Of a stretch of 64,000 nucleotides of DNA, positions 11,641 through 24,100 are shown piece by piece. Source of the DNA: Hippophae tibetana (taxonomy: Eukaryota; Streptophyta; Magnoliopsida; Rosales; Elaeagnaceae); the NCBI GenBank assembly GCA_037013495.1, contig CM072807.1, positions 16,185,001 through 16,249,000 on the forward strand. The letters are read 5' to 3'. The position numbers and the translations under genes are program-made. Numbering within the stretch: position 1 is the stretch's first letter; each line of letters opens with the position of its first letter. The notes below the pieces were generated by a model. The model was not told the DNA's origin. It searched no databases and worked only from the letters and a program-made list of their open reading frames with translations.

Positions 11641-12035
11641 GAACTTTATTTCTTTAGAGTCCTTTTTGGACTTTCCTTTTGTCATACTTTTCCATTTAAT
11701 TCTTTTATAATTCGAAATTTTGAGATTATCACCAATAAAATTGTTAATTCTTGAGATTAGTTGGATTATTTGATTCTGTTAAGAACACAAAGGAGGTTGG
11801 CGTGAGCTTTGAGTGGTAAAAGAGAGAGAGAGAAAGAGAAAGAAAATAGTATAAAAAAAGAGAGGCCAAAATAGTGGGAAAAAAGAGATGCCAAAATAGT
11901 GATAAAAAGAGTCCAAAATAATAAAAAAAGGTCAAAGTAGTGAAAAAAAAGGAGTGATAACAATCTGATTTGAGAGGAATCATATGTGAAAGTGTGTGAG
12001 TCATCTCATTTTTTCTACATTTTGAAAACATAAGT

Positions 12036-12893
12036 ATGGAAGGAAGAGAACCACGAGAGGTCGACTTAAAAGTTCTTTTCAAGATTTTTAATGACCAATT
12101 TAAGAAGCTAAATTCAAGGTTAGATAATTTAGAATCCTTTTTCGATTCTAAATTACATAAAAGAAGACATAAAATACTTGGGTTAGATAAAGAAGAAACT
12201 TATTCCAATGTGGAAGAGAGAGCAAGCTATAAACCGGACAAAAAGATCATGGTTGTATAGATTAATGGAGAAATAGAAAGTTCTAGTTCATATGATGAAG
12301 AAATACTAGCAGTGAAGGATTGTTCTAATGTTGAAATGGAAGAACTTGTGCATAGAGATTCACTTGTCACAAGGAGAGTCCTGAATACAAAGCCTAAGGA
12401 TGAAGAGGATGACAAGCATCGTGATAATATTTTCCACACAAGATACCACATGAAGGATAAGGTATGCATATTAATTACTAACAATGGGAGCTACACTAAT
12501 GTTACTAGTACCTTGTTGGTAGAAAAGTTAAATTTGAAGTGGCAAAAGCATCCTAAACCGTACAAGCTACCATGGATGAATGAATATGGAGAAGTGGAGG
12601 TTAAAAAACAAGTTTGGGTTGCCTTTTCAATTGGAAAATATGAAGATGAGGTTCTTTGCGATGTGGCACCAATGTATGATGCTAACATATTGCTTGGCCG
12701 ACCATGGCCTTTTGATAGAAGGGTGGCATATGATGGTTACAAAAATCCTTATTCTTTTGAAATGAACAGCCAAATTTTTATATTAGCCTTTCTCAAACCT
12801 TTGCAAGCTTATGAGGACCAAATTAGGATAGTAGGAGAGTGCAAGACGTGGGAAAAACAAAAGTGTAAGCAAGAGGAAAAAAAGAGTAAGTGA
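12036..12893 (+). pseudogene. Gypsy gag start plus aspartic protease, damaged
   Basis: The frame opens with MEGREPREVDLKVLF and a short coiled-coil-like gag N-terminus. After a stop near 12258 it continues with a segment typical of the gypsy protease region: ENIFHTR-like DNIFHTRYHMKDKVC, then the protease active-site region, then KHPKPYKLPWMN, FSIGKYEDEVLCD and ILLGRPWPFDRRVAYDGY. Most of gag, including any zinc knuckle, is deleted. The usual active-site D-G-(G/S)-S reads N-N-G-S here, so the catalytic aspartate is lost. The frame ends in a Lys/Glu-rich, purine-rich tail. Confidence 0.7.
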
Positions 12894-13045
12894 GATAAAA
12901 AGCAAAAATGGAGAGAAAAGTGAGCATAATGGTGGGAAAAGTGTGCAAAAAAGAGAAGTAAGTGAGAACAAAGGAGAGAAGAGTGAGAAAAAAGAAGAAA
13001 AAAGTGAGCAAAAATGAGAGAAAAATAAAAGATTGTGTGCATTTG
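12880..13045 (+). repeat. Purine-rich low-complexity tract (GAGAAAAGTGAGCAAAA type)
   Basis: The plus strand is almost all A and G, with loosely repeated GAGAAAAGTGAG and GAGCAAAAATG words. It lies between protease and the RT start of the gypsy element. Open frames on the minus strand here (runs of Leu, Phe, Ser) are a by-product of the composition. Confidence 0.7.
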
Positions 13046-13159
13046 CTGAAAATAAGAGATTAAGAGTGCAATGATGGCAAGGAAACAAGTACTTGTACTT
13101 TTATACAAGGATGTTTATCTTTCTACTAATGATCTTAACTCATCTTTGCCTAATGTCGT

Positions 13160-13320
13160 TGTATTTTTATTGTAGGATTTTAAAGATCAACTTCCTGAAA
13201 AGATTCCACATAGATTACCTCATTTGAGTGGAATTGAGCATCAAATAAACTTTACACATGAATCTGCTATACCAAATCGACCTACTTATAGAGCTAAGAT
13301 TCGAGGACGATCTTTTTGAA
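13160..13320 (+). pseudogene. Start of gypsy reverse transcriptase region, truncated
   Basis: Residues FKDQLPEKIPHRLPHLSGIEH and a PNRPTYRAK segment match the region just upstream of RT motif 1 in gypsy polyproteins. The coding sequence stops right after this, and about 150 bases later the 3' LTR begins. The rest of pol was removed by an internal deletion. Confidence 0.65.
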
Positions 13321-13477
13321 GAGGGTAGGAATAATAGAGATCGAAATGTTAATCAAGTTAATGTTCCCAAGTGCTGATTAAGTTGATGTTTTCAAATATT
13401 CACAAGATCTTTTGCAAGGAATTGGTAGTCCAATGACTAGGGATAGATTTGGAAGATCAAGTTGGGTGCAAGGGTTA

Positions 13478-14028
13478 TGTTAGGAAGTAATTTTTGTTTT
13501 AATTAATTTTGGGTCTTTTATCTTTAGTAATTTTTGTTTTAGTTAATTATGGACCTTTTATGTTTAGTATTTTTTATTTTAGTGAATTATGACATTTTTA
13601 TTTTAGTGAATTATGGAATTTTTATTTTAAGTATTTTAGTCTTTTATTTTTTAAGATTGGATTAAGCCCAATCCATAACTAAATAGGCCAATTATACCCA
13701 TTCCATCTAAGGTTTTTTTTTCTTTTAGGGTTTCTTGATTATAAAGAAGAAGAGTTATGTAATTTGAAAGCAAAAACAAATATTCATTAATTAAAAGAAA
13801 TTTTCAGAAATTTTCTTGCCTTATTATGTTCTTGATTGAATACTTGAATCTGACTTATTAAAGGGAGTGATCATCCTTTGTGGCATCTCAAGGTTTGGGT
13901 TTTAAGGACTTTGTTTCCTTAGGGTTTTAATCTGACCATATTCAACACGTTCTTAACAAACTAATCATTTCTATTCTTTTGAGTTTGTGCATGGGTTCCT
14001 AGGTTATTTGGCTAAAGGGTCCATATCA
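13478..14028 (+). repeat. 3' LTR of gypsy element
   Basis: It begins TGTTAGGAAG and ends CCATATCA, so the TG...CA ends are kept. It is homologous over about 515 bases to 10341-10829. A small internal duplication of the GTGAATTATG motif distinguishes it from the 5' copy. Confidence 0.75.
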
Positions 14029-14559
14029 TTTTGTTTCCATTTCTTTAATCTTAATTTCTATGTTAAGATAGTCCATCTTTTCTAAACTTGTAAAAATTAT
14101 TAGTGGGACTAATTTTATAGTTAAAACATCACTTAAACTATTCTTTTTTTAGTAGATGTTTAACATTTAATTTGTAAAGATTAATCACTACTACCATTTG
14201 ATTTATCTTCCTTGCTTGTAATCTAATACATACTAGTTCTCAAGAAATATCTAAAAAAATTATTCTCCATATTAACAATAAATTTTGAAAAGATTACATG
14301 TATAGCAAATTTTTTTATTGTTTTTTTATAACTAAATATTTTTTTCATTATTATGCTAGTTTAATTCAACTTCTTGAAAATCTCCTTAAGTAAATATACA
14401 TAAATTATCATCTTTATAACCCACCCTTTCTTTTTAAACAATAGTCATGTGAAGTATTAATTTCTTTATCATTTCATCATATGGTCGTGAATGATAAAGT
14501 GCTGATAAATTCCTTACCTATGTTTTTACTTTTTTCATGTACTGAGTATCTTGATTAGT

Positions 14560-15290
14560 TCATTTTTAGATATAATATTTCTCAAGTTTTGCTTGTAAAG
14601 ATTTTCTTATTTATGCTAGATTCTTAATATATGTTTTTGTATATATCAAACAACTTAAAAACTTTGTAATTGGTTTTTGTCAGTAATGACACTGAAAAAT
14701 CCTTGTGTATTATTTAGCACATGATAGTGAAGGTGGTGTTTTCCATATTATATTTCAAGTCCTAAATACTTGATTTTTTTGTTATGCTAATAATGCATTT
14801 TCGAACAATATTATTCATTATTTCTTACATTTTGTTAAGATTTTAATATATCTAGGTAATACTGGTTGATAATATCACTAAAGGTTAATAAATCATCAAT
14901 ATAGACACAACAAAAGGGATGATATTCTTTAAAAATATTGTCCATATATCTTTGGAATATTCCTATTGACTATTTTAATCCAAATGGTAAAACATTCAAT
15001 TGGAATTATCCCTAAGACAACTAAAGGCTGTTAAGATTCAAAAAATATTGTTTTCCTTTGATTAAGGCTAATAACTCTTCCCTTTTAAGAATAAAATATC
15101 AATCAACTATTGTTTCTTTATTTGTGATTTGAAATTTATCACCATTCTTTATTTTTTTCGTCTTTTTCAGTTTTTTTCCTACCAAAAATATTAGGCTTGA
15201 GTGTGAACTTATACTTGGTTCAATTACTTTTAGCTCCAAAAGTTATTGAATTTTTTTACTGAATTCTTCTCGGCCTTTTGAAGTGTAGAC
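14560..15290 (-). pseudogene. Pararetroviral reverse transcriptase relic
   Basis: The catalytic motif VYIDDLLTFS is readable at about 14877-14908 on the minus strand. Upstream pieces fit the preceding RT motifs but lie in alternating frames. Stops and indels interrupt the domain throughout. Sequence beyond, toward 14040, may be RNase H and is too degraded to identify confidently. Caulimoviridae RT is the best fit because of its position after the protease and zinc-knuckle coat protein regions. Confidence 0.65.
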
Positions 15291-15960
15291 CATCGGTTTT
15301 ACTCTTATAACCTTATTAGGTCTTTTAGTTTTATACTTGCTACTTATTCAAACTTATTAATATTTGGGTCTAAAGGATTTTATGAACTTACTATCTTAAG
15401 TAAATTCCTTATTTCTAATAATCTCTTATCTTCTTGTATTTCTTCTAAGAATATATTTTCTTGGTTATGAAATTCTAAATCATCTTCATCTTATAATTTT
15501 GTTATATTTTCTAAATGTGGTTTTTATTTTTCATACATCTCACCACATTCTTGCTTTTAATGTTGTTCAATGAACTTTCATGATGACAAACTTTTGGAAT
15601 TTTTAACTTTTGAAATATATATTGTTTATCTTTTTAATGTTGTTATACTTATCTATATCTTGTGTAAATAGCTTATATAAGTTTACGAAGTTATATCCTA
15701 TCAAGTAATCAATTCTTGTTTCCTGTTGATGTATAGTAGAAATATAAAACTTTTTTCCTTCTATTTAATACATTTTATAACTTTATTAAGATTAATTGTT
15801 ATATTGTTTTTTATTCTTACTATCAAGTTCTTTGGAGTTGCAATCCAAAGTTATTGTAAAAATACATATTTGTTTGTATAGTATTTATGTAAGTATGTAA
15901 ATGGTACATATTATATCCTTTAAATTTGTATCCTTATTTTATGTAAGTACTATTAGGATT
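15290..15960 (-). pseudogene. Pararetroviral aspartic protease region relic
   Basis: Weak minus-strand similarity is visible to the protease segment that separates coat protein from RT in Caulimoviridae. The corresponding, better preserved interval of copy 2 (about 32120-32760) supports the assignment. Active-site residues could not be identified with confidence here. Confidence 0.4.
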
Positions 15961-16087
15961 AGTTATGTTGTATAGATCATTCATCTTCAGATATTTCCTT
16001 TGAATTTGTTTCTTCTTCTTCTTCTTCTTCTTCAGTTTCACTCATTAATATATTGATTTTGTTATCAATGTTTGATTTTTCAATGAG

Positions 16088-16660
16088 TTATAATTCCATC
16101 TTATAGGTTTGTTCTAGTATTTTTAAATTCTTATATTCTTTTTTATGAGTTAACCTATTAGGATATTCATTGGCATAATAAATTTTTTTATTACATATCC
16201 AACATCTGTAAGTTTTATTGCAAGATGGACAATAATTTTCTTTTCTGTGGAATTTTCTTCTTCTAAAATATATTTTCTTATAACGTTCATGATTAGATAT
16301 TCTTTTATATTTAAAAAAGTCTTGTTTTCTAAATTTATTTTTCTTGAACCTTTTATATTTTTTGTATTTTTGTTTGTAAGACTTTATACTACATTCATAC
16401 TTTAATGGCATTTGAAAATTATTGCTACCATAATATATTTCTTCTTTTTTGATATTGTAAAATTATCCAAGATTTTAGCTCTTTTTTCTTCCTTCTAAAG
16501 TATTTGGTACTACTACATAGTTCTATTTCTCCAACTTTCTTCAAGAGTTTTATATAGAATTCAAGGTAACTTTTGATAAAATATTTCCTTAAACTATTGT
16601 TGTTATATTTTAGATATTTTGTGATAATACATTTCATATTCACATATAAAGGAATTTATG
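16088..16660 (-). pseudogene. Pararetroviral coat protein C-terminal region with broken zinc knuckle
   Basis: The minus strand encodes a strongly basic Lys/Tyr/Arg-rich segment followed by CWICNKKIYYANEYPNR. The last part has the shape of the C-x2-C-x4-H-x4-C coat protein knuckle of Caulimoviridae, but the histidine and last cysteine positions are both tyrosine. An acidic and coiled-coil-like region follows before the protease. The upstream part (16425-16643) is in another frame. The basic-plus-knuckle arrangement is the main evidence for a viral coat protein rather than a retrotransposon gag. Confidence 0.65.
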
Positions 16661-18050
16661 TAGCAGATATCACATATTTTCATATTTACTAAATATCATT
16701 TAGCCTCGTTTATTTCTAGTTCACTTGTTTCAGTAATATGGTTTCATTTATCTTCTCCTATGAACTCTTTATATATTGCATCTAATACTTTATCTAAATA
16801 CTATCTTTATGTTGCAGAATCTCCTTGCATTCTAAAATGTATATCATCTGGTATATTACTAAACTATACTTTAATGTTTCTAATCATTTTATGGTTTAGT
16901 AATATTGTACAAATTGATGGGTTTATAAGTAGTTTCAGATGTCTGGATTAGTACAATCATTGCATTAGCCCATTCATTTAATGTCTTTTTTTTATCCTTG
17001 ATACAATCTAATTCTAAATAGTCAATTTTATTATTATTTTCATAAAGTTTGAATTTTGGTGGTATAGATCTTTTAGTATTCCAATATAATCCTTTTTTTA
17101 TTTTTGGTCTTTGTCCTCTCTTATTTGGAGGATTAGATTCATCTTATCTTTGTATTTCTTTCATTTCTTTGGGGATCAGAAGTTTCTCTCTAAATTATAA
17201 GGGGAATTATTGTGTTTATTTTTATAGTTATTTTAGAATTTATTTCATTGATTACTGTTATATCATATTCTTGTTTATTAGAGCATATTTTTTCTTCATA
17301 ATGTTTCTTTAATTTCTCATTTGTTAATGTTAACATACTATTTCCTATACCTTTATTTTCAAGGTTCATAAATTGTTCTTCTTCTTATTTTCTATATTCT
17401 ATTAGGTTGGAACTATATATTTCTCTTTATCTTTTTTTTTCATAATGGGGAATCATTCTATCATATCTTTTTGGTGGTTCTTCTTTTAATCCTTCTAATG
17501 GATCTTTTTTTAAAATGTTTAGTTATAGTATATTGTCATAACTATTTTGTCTTATTTTCTTAAGGATTTTTTTTTGTTTTATTTATATTTTGTAAATATT
17601 ATTTTTTCTTTCGCTATAATTTTTTGATTATTTGTTATACTTTTTAGGATAGCATTATTTTCTAATTTTATTCCTTTAATCTGTCATTTGATATCTTTAA
17701 GAGAATTTTACTTTGTAATTTATCAACTTTTGTTATGTACCCATTACACCATGATAAGATTTTTGACATCTTTAATTTCTTATTTTAATTATCTATTTCT
17801 TCTTCTTATTCTCATTCATGTTTGCTTATTCTTGTTTAATCATTTGTAAATTTTATTTTTTCTATGTTACTTTTTCTTACTACGTTATTTTTTCTTCCTA
17901 ATATCAAAGGTTTTTTTTTTTTAACTTTTAGGTTTCATTCTTCGGGTATTTCAAAGTCTATTAATATATTAATTTTATTATTTGTCCAATTTTTTGAAAA
18001 GTTTTATCTATTTCAATGAATTTATTTTGTCTATTTTTTTGAACTATTAT
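16661..18050 (-). pseudogene. Degraded interior of pararetrovirus copy 1 (coat protein N-terminal and coiled-coil region)
   Basis: No open frame longer than about 60 codons is coherent here. It is colinear with 33240-34083 plus 41465-42240 of copy 2, whose better preserved part at 41877-42071 is a Lys/Glu-rich coiled-coil segment. Plus-strand open frames in the interval are shadows. Confidence 0.5.
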
Positions 18051-18720
18051 GATTGTTTGTTAATAAATATTTTACAATATAATGTACTGAGAATGAATGA
18101 TTTTTTTTCTTTCATTAGATCTCATCTTTTAAATTCATAGTCTAAACTTAATACTTAGTTTAAGTTCTTATGATTAATATTAATCATAAACCAAAAGTAT
18201 GTTGTAAATTTTAATTTCTAATATCTTAGGTTTTCATGGATTATTCCTAATAAAGCATATTTCTTATTTATAATTATGTTATATAGTACTACTAGTTTTA
18301 TTGGTGTTTCAATTCCTTTATTAAAATGTGATTTTATTAATATTTGTATTCCTCTTAAATAGATGTATCAATTTTTTTATCTTTTAGGGATTTTTGATGA
18401 TTTATTAATAATAATTTCTTTGTAAATTAATGGTATATTATACATTCTTTTTGCGTCTAACATATTAATACTAATTTATTTATTACTTATTCCTTAATAA
18501 ACTATATCTTTTCTTGAAAATATTTTTCTTATTTTTGAGAATGATGAATCTTTGAATCTATCTCCTTTCTTAAAATTTAATCTTGTTTTTTGTATTTCTT
18601 CAAATATTTTTACTAATTATCATTTTCTATAAAAACAAATCTCAATATATCTTGTATTTTGTTAACTTTAACTTCTGTTAAGTTTGAGGGATATATAATT
18701 TTTTTTTAAAATCTTAAGGT
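18050..18720 (-). pseudogene. Pararetroviral movement protein relic
   Basis: Minus-strand pieces such as FKKGDRFKDSSFSKIRKIF, and a later segment with GIQILIKSHFNKGIETPI followed by ALLGIIHENL, resemble the 30K-type movement protein of Caulimoviridae. The pieces are separated by stops. It lies at the 5' end of the viral order, as expected. The same pieces are found at about 42300-42900 in copy 2. Confidence 0.6.
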
Positions 18721-18858
18721 ATTTGTAAATTACTTCAAAGTTTAAGAGTATTTTTGATAAATATGCAAGGTGGTGTGTTCTAACATTGTCATTATTACTT
18801 TATTTTCTATAGGTCAATTAATATTTTCTTTCATCTCTAATATTATTAATGAGTAGAG

Positions 18859-19425
18859 TATCACAAAATTTCTTTAGATTAGATTATTTGTGTCATTTAG
18901 TCTCTTATATTAGAAAAATTGTTATTTAGTCTCTTAACTTTATAAAAATTATCAATTAATTACAAATTTATTATTTTAACAATTTTTTATTTAAAATATT
19001 ATTATTTTATAACAAGTAATTAAAATGTGATTAAAACACGAATTTTTAACTAGATAAAAGTGAAATTTAATATGAAAAAATTTGAGAAAAAATAAATAAA
19101 AAAATCCAAATAAAAATTTATTTAAATATATATTTTATTTTTTATAAAAATTAATAAAATAATGACAATTAACAAATATTAAAAAAATAAATATTTTGTA
19201 ATTTTTTAAATATTAATTATAACTTTATCCTTGTTAAATAATCATGTTTCAATTGCATTTAATTATTTGATAGAAAAATAATAATAATTTAATACAAAAA
19301 AATATAAAAATAATATAATTTGTTTTTAATTGATATGTTTTACAAAGTTAAGAGACTAAATAATATTATTTTTTATCTAAAGGATTAAACGACATAAATA
19401 ATTTAATCTAAAAGATTTTAATGAT
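18859..19425. mobile_element. MITE-like foldback element
   Basis: The left end (TATCACAAAATTTCTTTAGA, then GTGTCATTTAGTCTCTTA) is inverted at the right end (TAAGAGACTAAATAAT, then CGACATAAATAATTTAATCT, ending TTTTAATGATA). The imperfect terminal inverted repeat covers about 80 bases each side around a very AT-rich centre with no coding capacity. A clear target duplication was not identified. Confidence 0.65.
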
Positions 19426-21134
19426 ATTTTTTCTATTATTAACTCACCTTGTTTTATTATATATTTGTAAAAAAATTAAAAATTACCAAATAAAATGTTT
19501 TTAAAATAAATATAATTGAGAGCAATAGCTATCATGCATTGACTGTACAGTATAATAATAAAACAGAATGACCAATAAATTTTCAATAATTTAAATCATG
19601 CATAAATTTGAAATTTCTACATTGTTATTCAAGAAAATAGACACGAAATCAATTACTTTGAAATTAAGGTGCATAATTTTTTTTAATTAATTTTATGAAT
19701 TTTAAGTTTTGCTTTATATATAAAAATAACATACTCTAAGTAAATAAATAAATATTTATGATAAATATTATGTTATAAAAAATATTTGCACTATATTTTT
19801 AAATATGTATTAAACATACTTTTATATTATAAAAAAATATTAAATAATTTTTTACTATCGAATTATGATAATTATTGTAAAAATATTATTAAACTTATAA
19901 TTATTACAAAAATATTATCAAATTTTAAATTTTATTAAATAAGTATCATTTTTGTTAAAATTTAAGGAAAATTGTCCCATAAGTATCACCATCGTTAAAA
20001 TAATTATGCTATTTTTTGTTACAAACTAATGATGATACTTATATACAAGTTAAGTAATAATTTTGTAATAATTTCAAACTTAGTATTACTTTTACGATGA
20101 TTACTATTGGGGGAGGCTCAAGACACAGTCCCTTAGTTTGATAAATTTTTAACATGGTATATAATTAATTTACAATTTTAGATATTTTATACACACATAT
20201 TCTCCTTATTACATTAAAATTATTTATTTTTATATAAAAGTTATAAAAATAAAACAATCTATCATGTGATTTTTTTAATGCTTTATGATTTTTTAATCTC
20301 TATCTGCTATTTTTTACGGTATAATTTATCATTTCATATATACTTACAATAATATATTTTGTTTATGATGTATTCCTATTACAACCAAATTTGTAATCAA
20401 GTTTGTATTCTAATTCATTAAAACAAATGTTTAAATTTGTGGGATCAAACTCCATTAAATACATACGTAAAACTTGACTTAAATGAAAAATACCATTCGC
20501 TATTTAGTGAAAAAAAATAGTATTCTTCATTTAAATTTAAAAAAAATAGCATACAAATTTAATTATTTAATAAAACAATTAGTTATAATTGCTCACAATT
20601 TTATCATGGTCATAATATTGTTCCCAAAAAATGTTGTTTATGTTTAGTTTTTTAAATAATTTATTTTTTAATTTTTTTAATTTTTAATTTTATGTATTTT
20701 AAAAAATGAAACTTTTATATTCAGTGTAATAATTATTAGACTTTCTTGCGTAGCTTCCTCTTTCTTTGCCTGCAAACTTGTCGCACTTGCTATTCGGAAA
20801 AAAATGTGTGGACTGAAAGGAGTCCCACGCGCTTAGAAATCGTTAGCGGTTTTGTAATACTTTAGTAGTGGGTCCCAACTTTCCTCCAATCTCATCGAAG
20901 GATAGGAGGATCCTTTCGAATCTTCTTTTCTTTGTTCATCAAATTCGTATCTTTTTCCTCTGTTACTCTTCCCTAGCTTTTCCTTCTTATACTTCTACTT
21001 TTGTTTCTTTCCTAACCCAAACCCAAATTGATTCAACTCTTCAAAACCAGAATAATCAGAAACAAGTCCAAAAAAAAATTCTCCAAGTTTTTGGGACTTG
21101 TTAGAGAAAGATAAGTGAAGAGAGAAACCGAAAA
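19426..21134. other. AT-rich intergenic region and 5' leader of the ycf45-like gene
   Basis: No gene is seen. The DNA is very AT-rich to about 20740. Base composition then becomes mixed and pyrimidine-rich (TTTCCTCCAATCTCATCGAA, TTCTTCTCTTTG-like runs) up to the start codon at 21135, as expected for promoter and 5' UTR. No ATG precedes the start in the last 250 bases of leader. No TATA box is clear enough to claim. Confidence 0.5.
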
Positions 21135-24100
21135 ATGAGAGCTTTGAATTCGCATTTTGTGTTGATTGATCTTCATGGTTCAGGGCACGCAACAAATCAA
21201 GTTCCTATCTCAACCTTCTCCTACATTCGAAAGTCCAATTTCATTACCACTGTCTCTTCGTCATTTTGTCGAACGCGTCGTACCCATAAAGGAATTGCCT
21301 CGTCCAAACCCTCTGCTCCATCTAGTAGTAAACCATCGGACCGGTTCTTTTCTGGAAATGGGTCGGTTTTTAATCCCCCGAGTTCACCTTCTACTTCGCG
21401 GTCCGCGGTTGATGCGGAGCTTGAGCGCTTTCTCGAATTGTTGCCGTCGATAACGAGGAAGGAGTTGTATAAGCATGAAGATCTAGGTCAGCTAATTGAG
21501 GTTGTCATGGATTTGGGAAGGCAGCCTCTTGCTAGGTTTCCGTCGGGTGATTGGGTTATCTCAGAGAAGCCAGTGGCTCATGAAGATCTACAGCATGCTA
21601 TTTCAAAGGTAATCCAATTCACCTTTATAAATATTTAAGTGACAAAGTCTTGTGTACTGAAGTTAACTTCATAACTTTAATAATAAATTAGGATCTGGGA
21701 TTGATATTACTTTTTGGCCTTTAGTCATTTGTTTAATGTTAAAGAAGAATCTTTACTTTTTGTTGCATATTTAGTTGTATGGTCAACTGGTATTGTTTAA
21801 TTTAATTAAGGGTTATCTATCCATTTTGTCATATTTAACTTAATTTAGTTATTAATATTTTTAAATTTGATAAAATTATTTTAAAATTTTAATTACAATC
21901 AAATTGATTTAAGATTACGGATTAAATTAAAAAAATTATCATTAATAACTAAATTATACTTTTTAAAATAAGTTGTGAACTAAAAAATCAAATTAGAAAT
22001 ACATTTAAATTAATTTAATAAAAATTGAAATTTTAGAATAAATTTATTAAATTTAGAAACGTTAAGATTAAATTAGGTGAATTAAAATATCAGGGAATAA
22101 ATTATAATATGTTTAAGACATAAGCCTTTGATTAATTTAATGGATCTTTAGTTCTCTACTGATTGGTACTTCTAACTTGCTGAGGTCTGAGATCATTGTA
22201 AGAAATACTATTCTGTTTTAAAAAATCTTTCAAAATCTATTTACTGTTGTGGATTATATAGATTTAAAACTCTGTTAATATTTGTTCTTATTTTGATAGA
22301 AAGTTGCCTTTTTATTTTTTATTTTTTCCTTTGCTAGGTTGGTGAGTTTTCAGATGACAACCGTTCAGGTATTGATAGCTCTTTACATCGTATAAGTGCC
22401 ATAAAAAACCGTAAAATGCAAATCATTGGTCTCACTTGTCGGGTGGGTAGAGCCGTCTCCGGAAGTGCTGAGGTTATAAGTGACTTAATTGAAGGGGGAG
22501 GTTCCATCTTGGTTATTGGACCTCCTGGAGTTGGCAAGACAACTTTAATCAGGTCAGTACAGTTAATTGTTTGCATCTAACAAAGCTATGGTTTTCTGGG
22601 TTGTTTTCTTAACTACACCCTGCCATTTATTTATGAACTAGTTCTTTTTTTCCTCATATAGCTCTAAACTTGCTCTTAATATTCAGAGAAATTGCAAGAA
22701 TGTTGGCAGATGAGCACAGTAAACGTGTCGTTATAATAGATACATCCAATGAAATTGGTGGTGATGGAGATGTTCCACATGCAGGAATAGGTCGATCAAG
22801 AAGGATGCAAGTTTCTAATGTTAACTTGCAGCATAACGTGAGTCTTCTCCATCAATCACTTTCAAGTTTTAACTGTGACTGTTGTTTTATTTTTATTTTT
22901 GCTTTCTTTTTCTATATGTTTTTTCTGTATTGAGATAGGGTTGCTTCATTTTGCAAATATTAATTTTTTTTTTAAAAAGGTAGTTAGATCAATTCTTAAT
23001 TTTCTGATTTTTGTAAAATAGGTTATGATTGAAGCAGTTGAAAACCATACGCCTCAAACAATTATCATTGATGAAATTGGAACTGAGCTTGAAGCATTAG
23101 CTGCCAGTACTATAGCTCAAAGAGGAGTTCAGTTAGTTGGAACAGCTCATGGGATGACAATAGACAGCATAATAAAGAATCCCTCACTACAGATCCTTGT
23201 TGGTGGAATTGAGGTGCTATAGAATTCCTACTTCTTGCTCTTATGAGCTTTTAATTATTCTAATCAAGGTTCTGCTTTGTTCAAGTCTACTATTTAATGA
23301 TTTGCCCAAAGCATTTTCATATAAAGTATTAGTGTAATATTTTAGTGGCACCGTGTTCAGTACAGGTAGACTTATGTTTAGGATCCTAAATTACTGATCC
23401 AGAACAGTGTTCTTCTGTAACCGAGTGTTAATCGGACCAATTTGACTATTTTTGTTAAATTATTGGACTTAATCAGCCCAACCTAATAATTATGGATAAA
23501 GTATATATTTTAACTAAATCAACCCTTTTCCCGTTAATGATTTCCCCAAAGCATTAGTATAAACTTTGAGTGGCACCATGTCCAGTACAATTAAACTTAT
23601 GTTTAGGGTCTATAATTACTGATCCAGAGCAGTCTTCGTCTGTAACAGAGTGTTACTCTTGGAGATGAGGAAGCAAAGAAAAGGAAAGTACAGAAGACAA
23701 TTCTTGAAAGAAAAGGATCTCCCACATTTACATGTGCTGTCGAGATGATATCTAAAACCGAGTGTCGTGTTCATCACAAGTTAGATGCAACTGTTGATGC
23801 CATACTAGCTGGTATCTCTCAGTTGCCTCATCTATAGCATTCGAATTAAATTGCTTAATCATAAGTGGTGTTGTGCACGCAATTTGAAGTTTCTCAACAA
23901 ACATTTAATTTCGACTTTTTCTTTGTTAGCTTGTGAGAACCCTGTTGATTTTGAGCCAGAAATAAATTCTTTAGCTAAATTTTGGTCTATTATCTTAATG
24001 TTTCTTTATTTTGTCCCAATGACATTTCTAATTTGAAAAACTCTGGATCATAGGCAAATCTCCTCTGTTTGAAATCCGTCAAATGGATAATGATGCTTCT

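Larger units (their letters stand above)
10341..14028 (+). mobile_element. Internally deleted Ty3-gypsy LTR retrotransposon
   Basis: Two related LTRs (10341-10829 and 13478-14028) flank a 2.65 kb interior. The interior has a primer binding site resembling initiator tRNA-Met, a 30-bp tandem array, a short gag start, an aspartic protease, and only the first codons of reverse transcriptase. RT, RNase H and integrase are absent, so the element is non-autonomous. It sits between a copia remnant and the endogenous pararetrovirus. LTR divergence by eye is appreciable (several indels), so the insertion is not recent. Confidence 0.8.
14040..18790 (-). mobile_element. Endogenous pararetrovirus (Caulimoviridae-like) copy 1, decayed
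   Basis: On the minus strand, going from high to low coordinates, there are relics of a movement protein, a coiled-coil-containing region, a coat protein with zinc-knuckle region, an aspartic protease region and reverse transcriptase. This is the standard order of Caulimoviridae polyproteins. Each piece is broken by many stops and indels, so no functional virus gene is present. A second copy of the same family is at about 32040-34083 and 41465-42975. Genus cannot be assigned from the sequence by eye. No LTRs were seen, which fits a pararetrovirus rather than an LTR element. Confidence 0.7.

Noticed and set aside
11744..12082. Minus-strand Leu/Phe/Ser-rich frame
   Set aside because: It lies over an A/G-rich leader of the gypsy element and shows no motif or homology that I recognise.
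12783..13108. Three Leu/Phe/Ser-rich open frames on the minus strand
   Set aside because: They are the complement of a purine-rich tract between gypsy protease and RT. They look like membrane segments only because of composition.
19960..20120. Near-palindromic AAGTATCAC / GATGATACTT words
   Set aside because: The arms are short and interrupted by AT-rich sequence. No terminal repeat or duplication supports a MITE.
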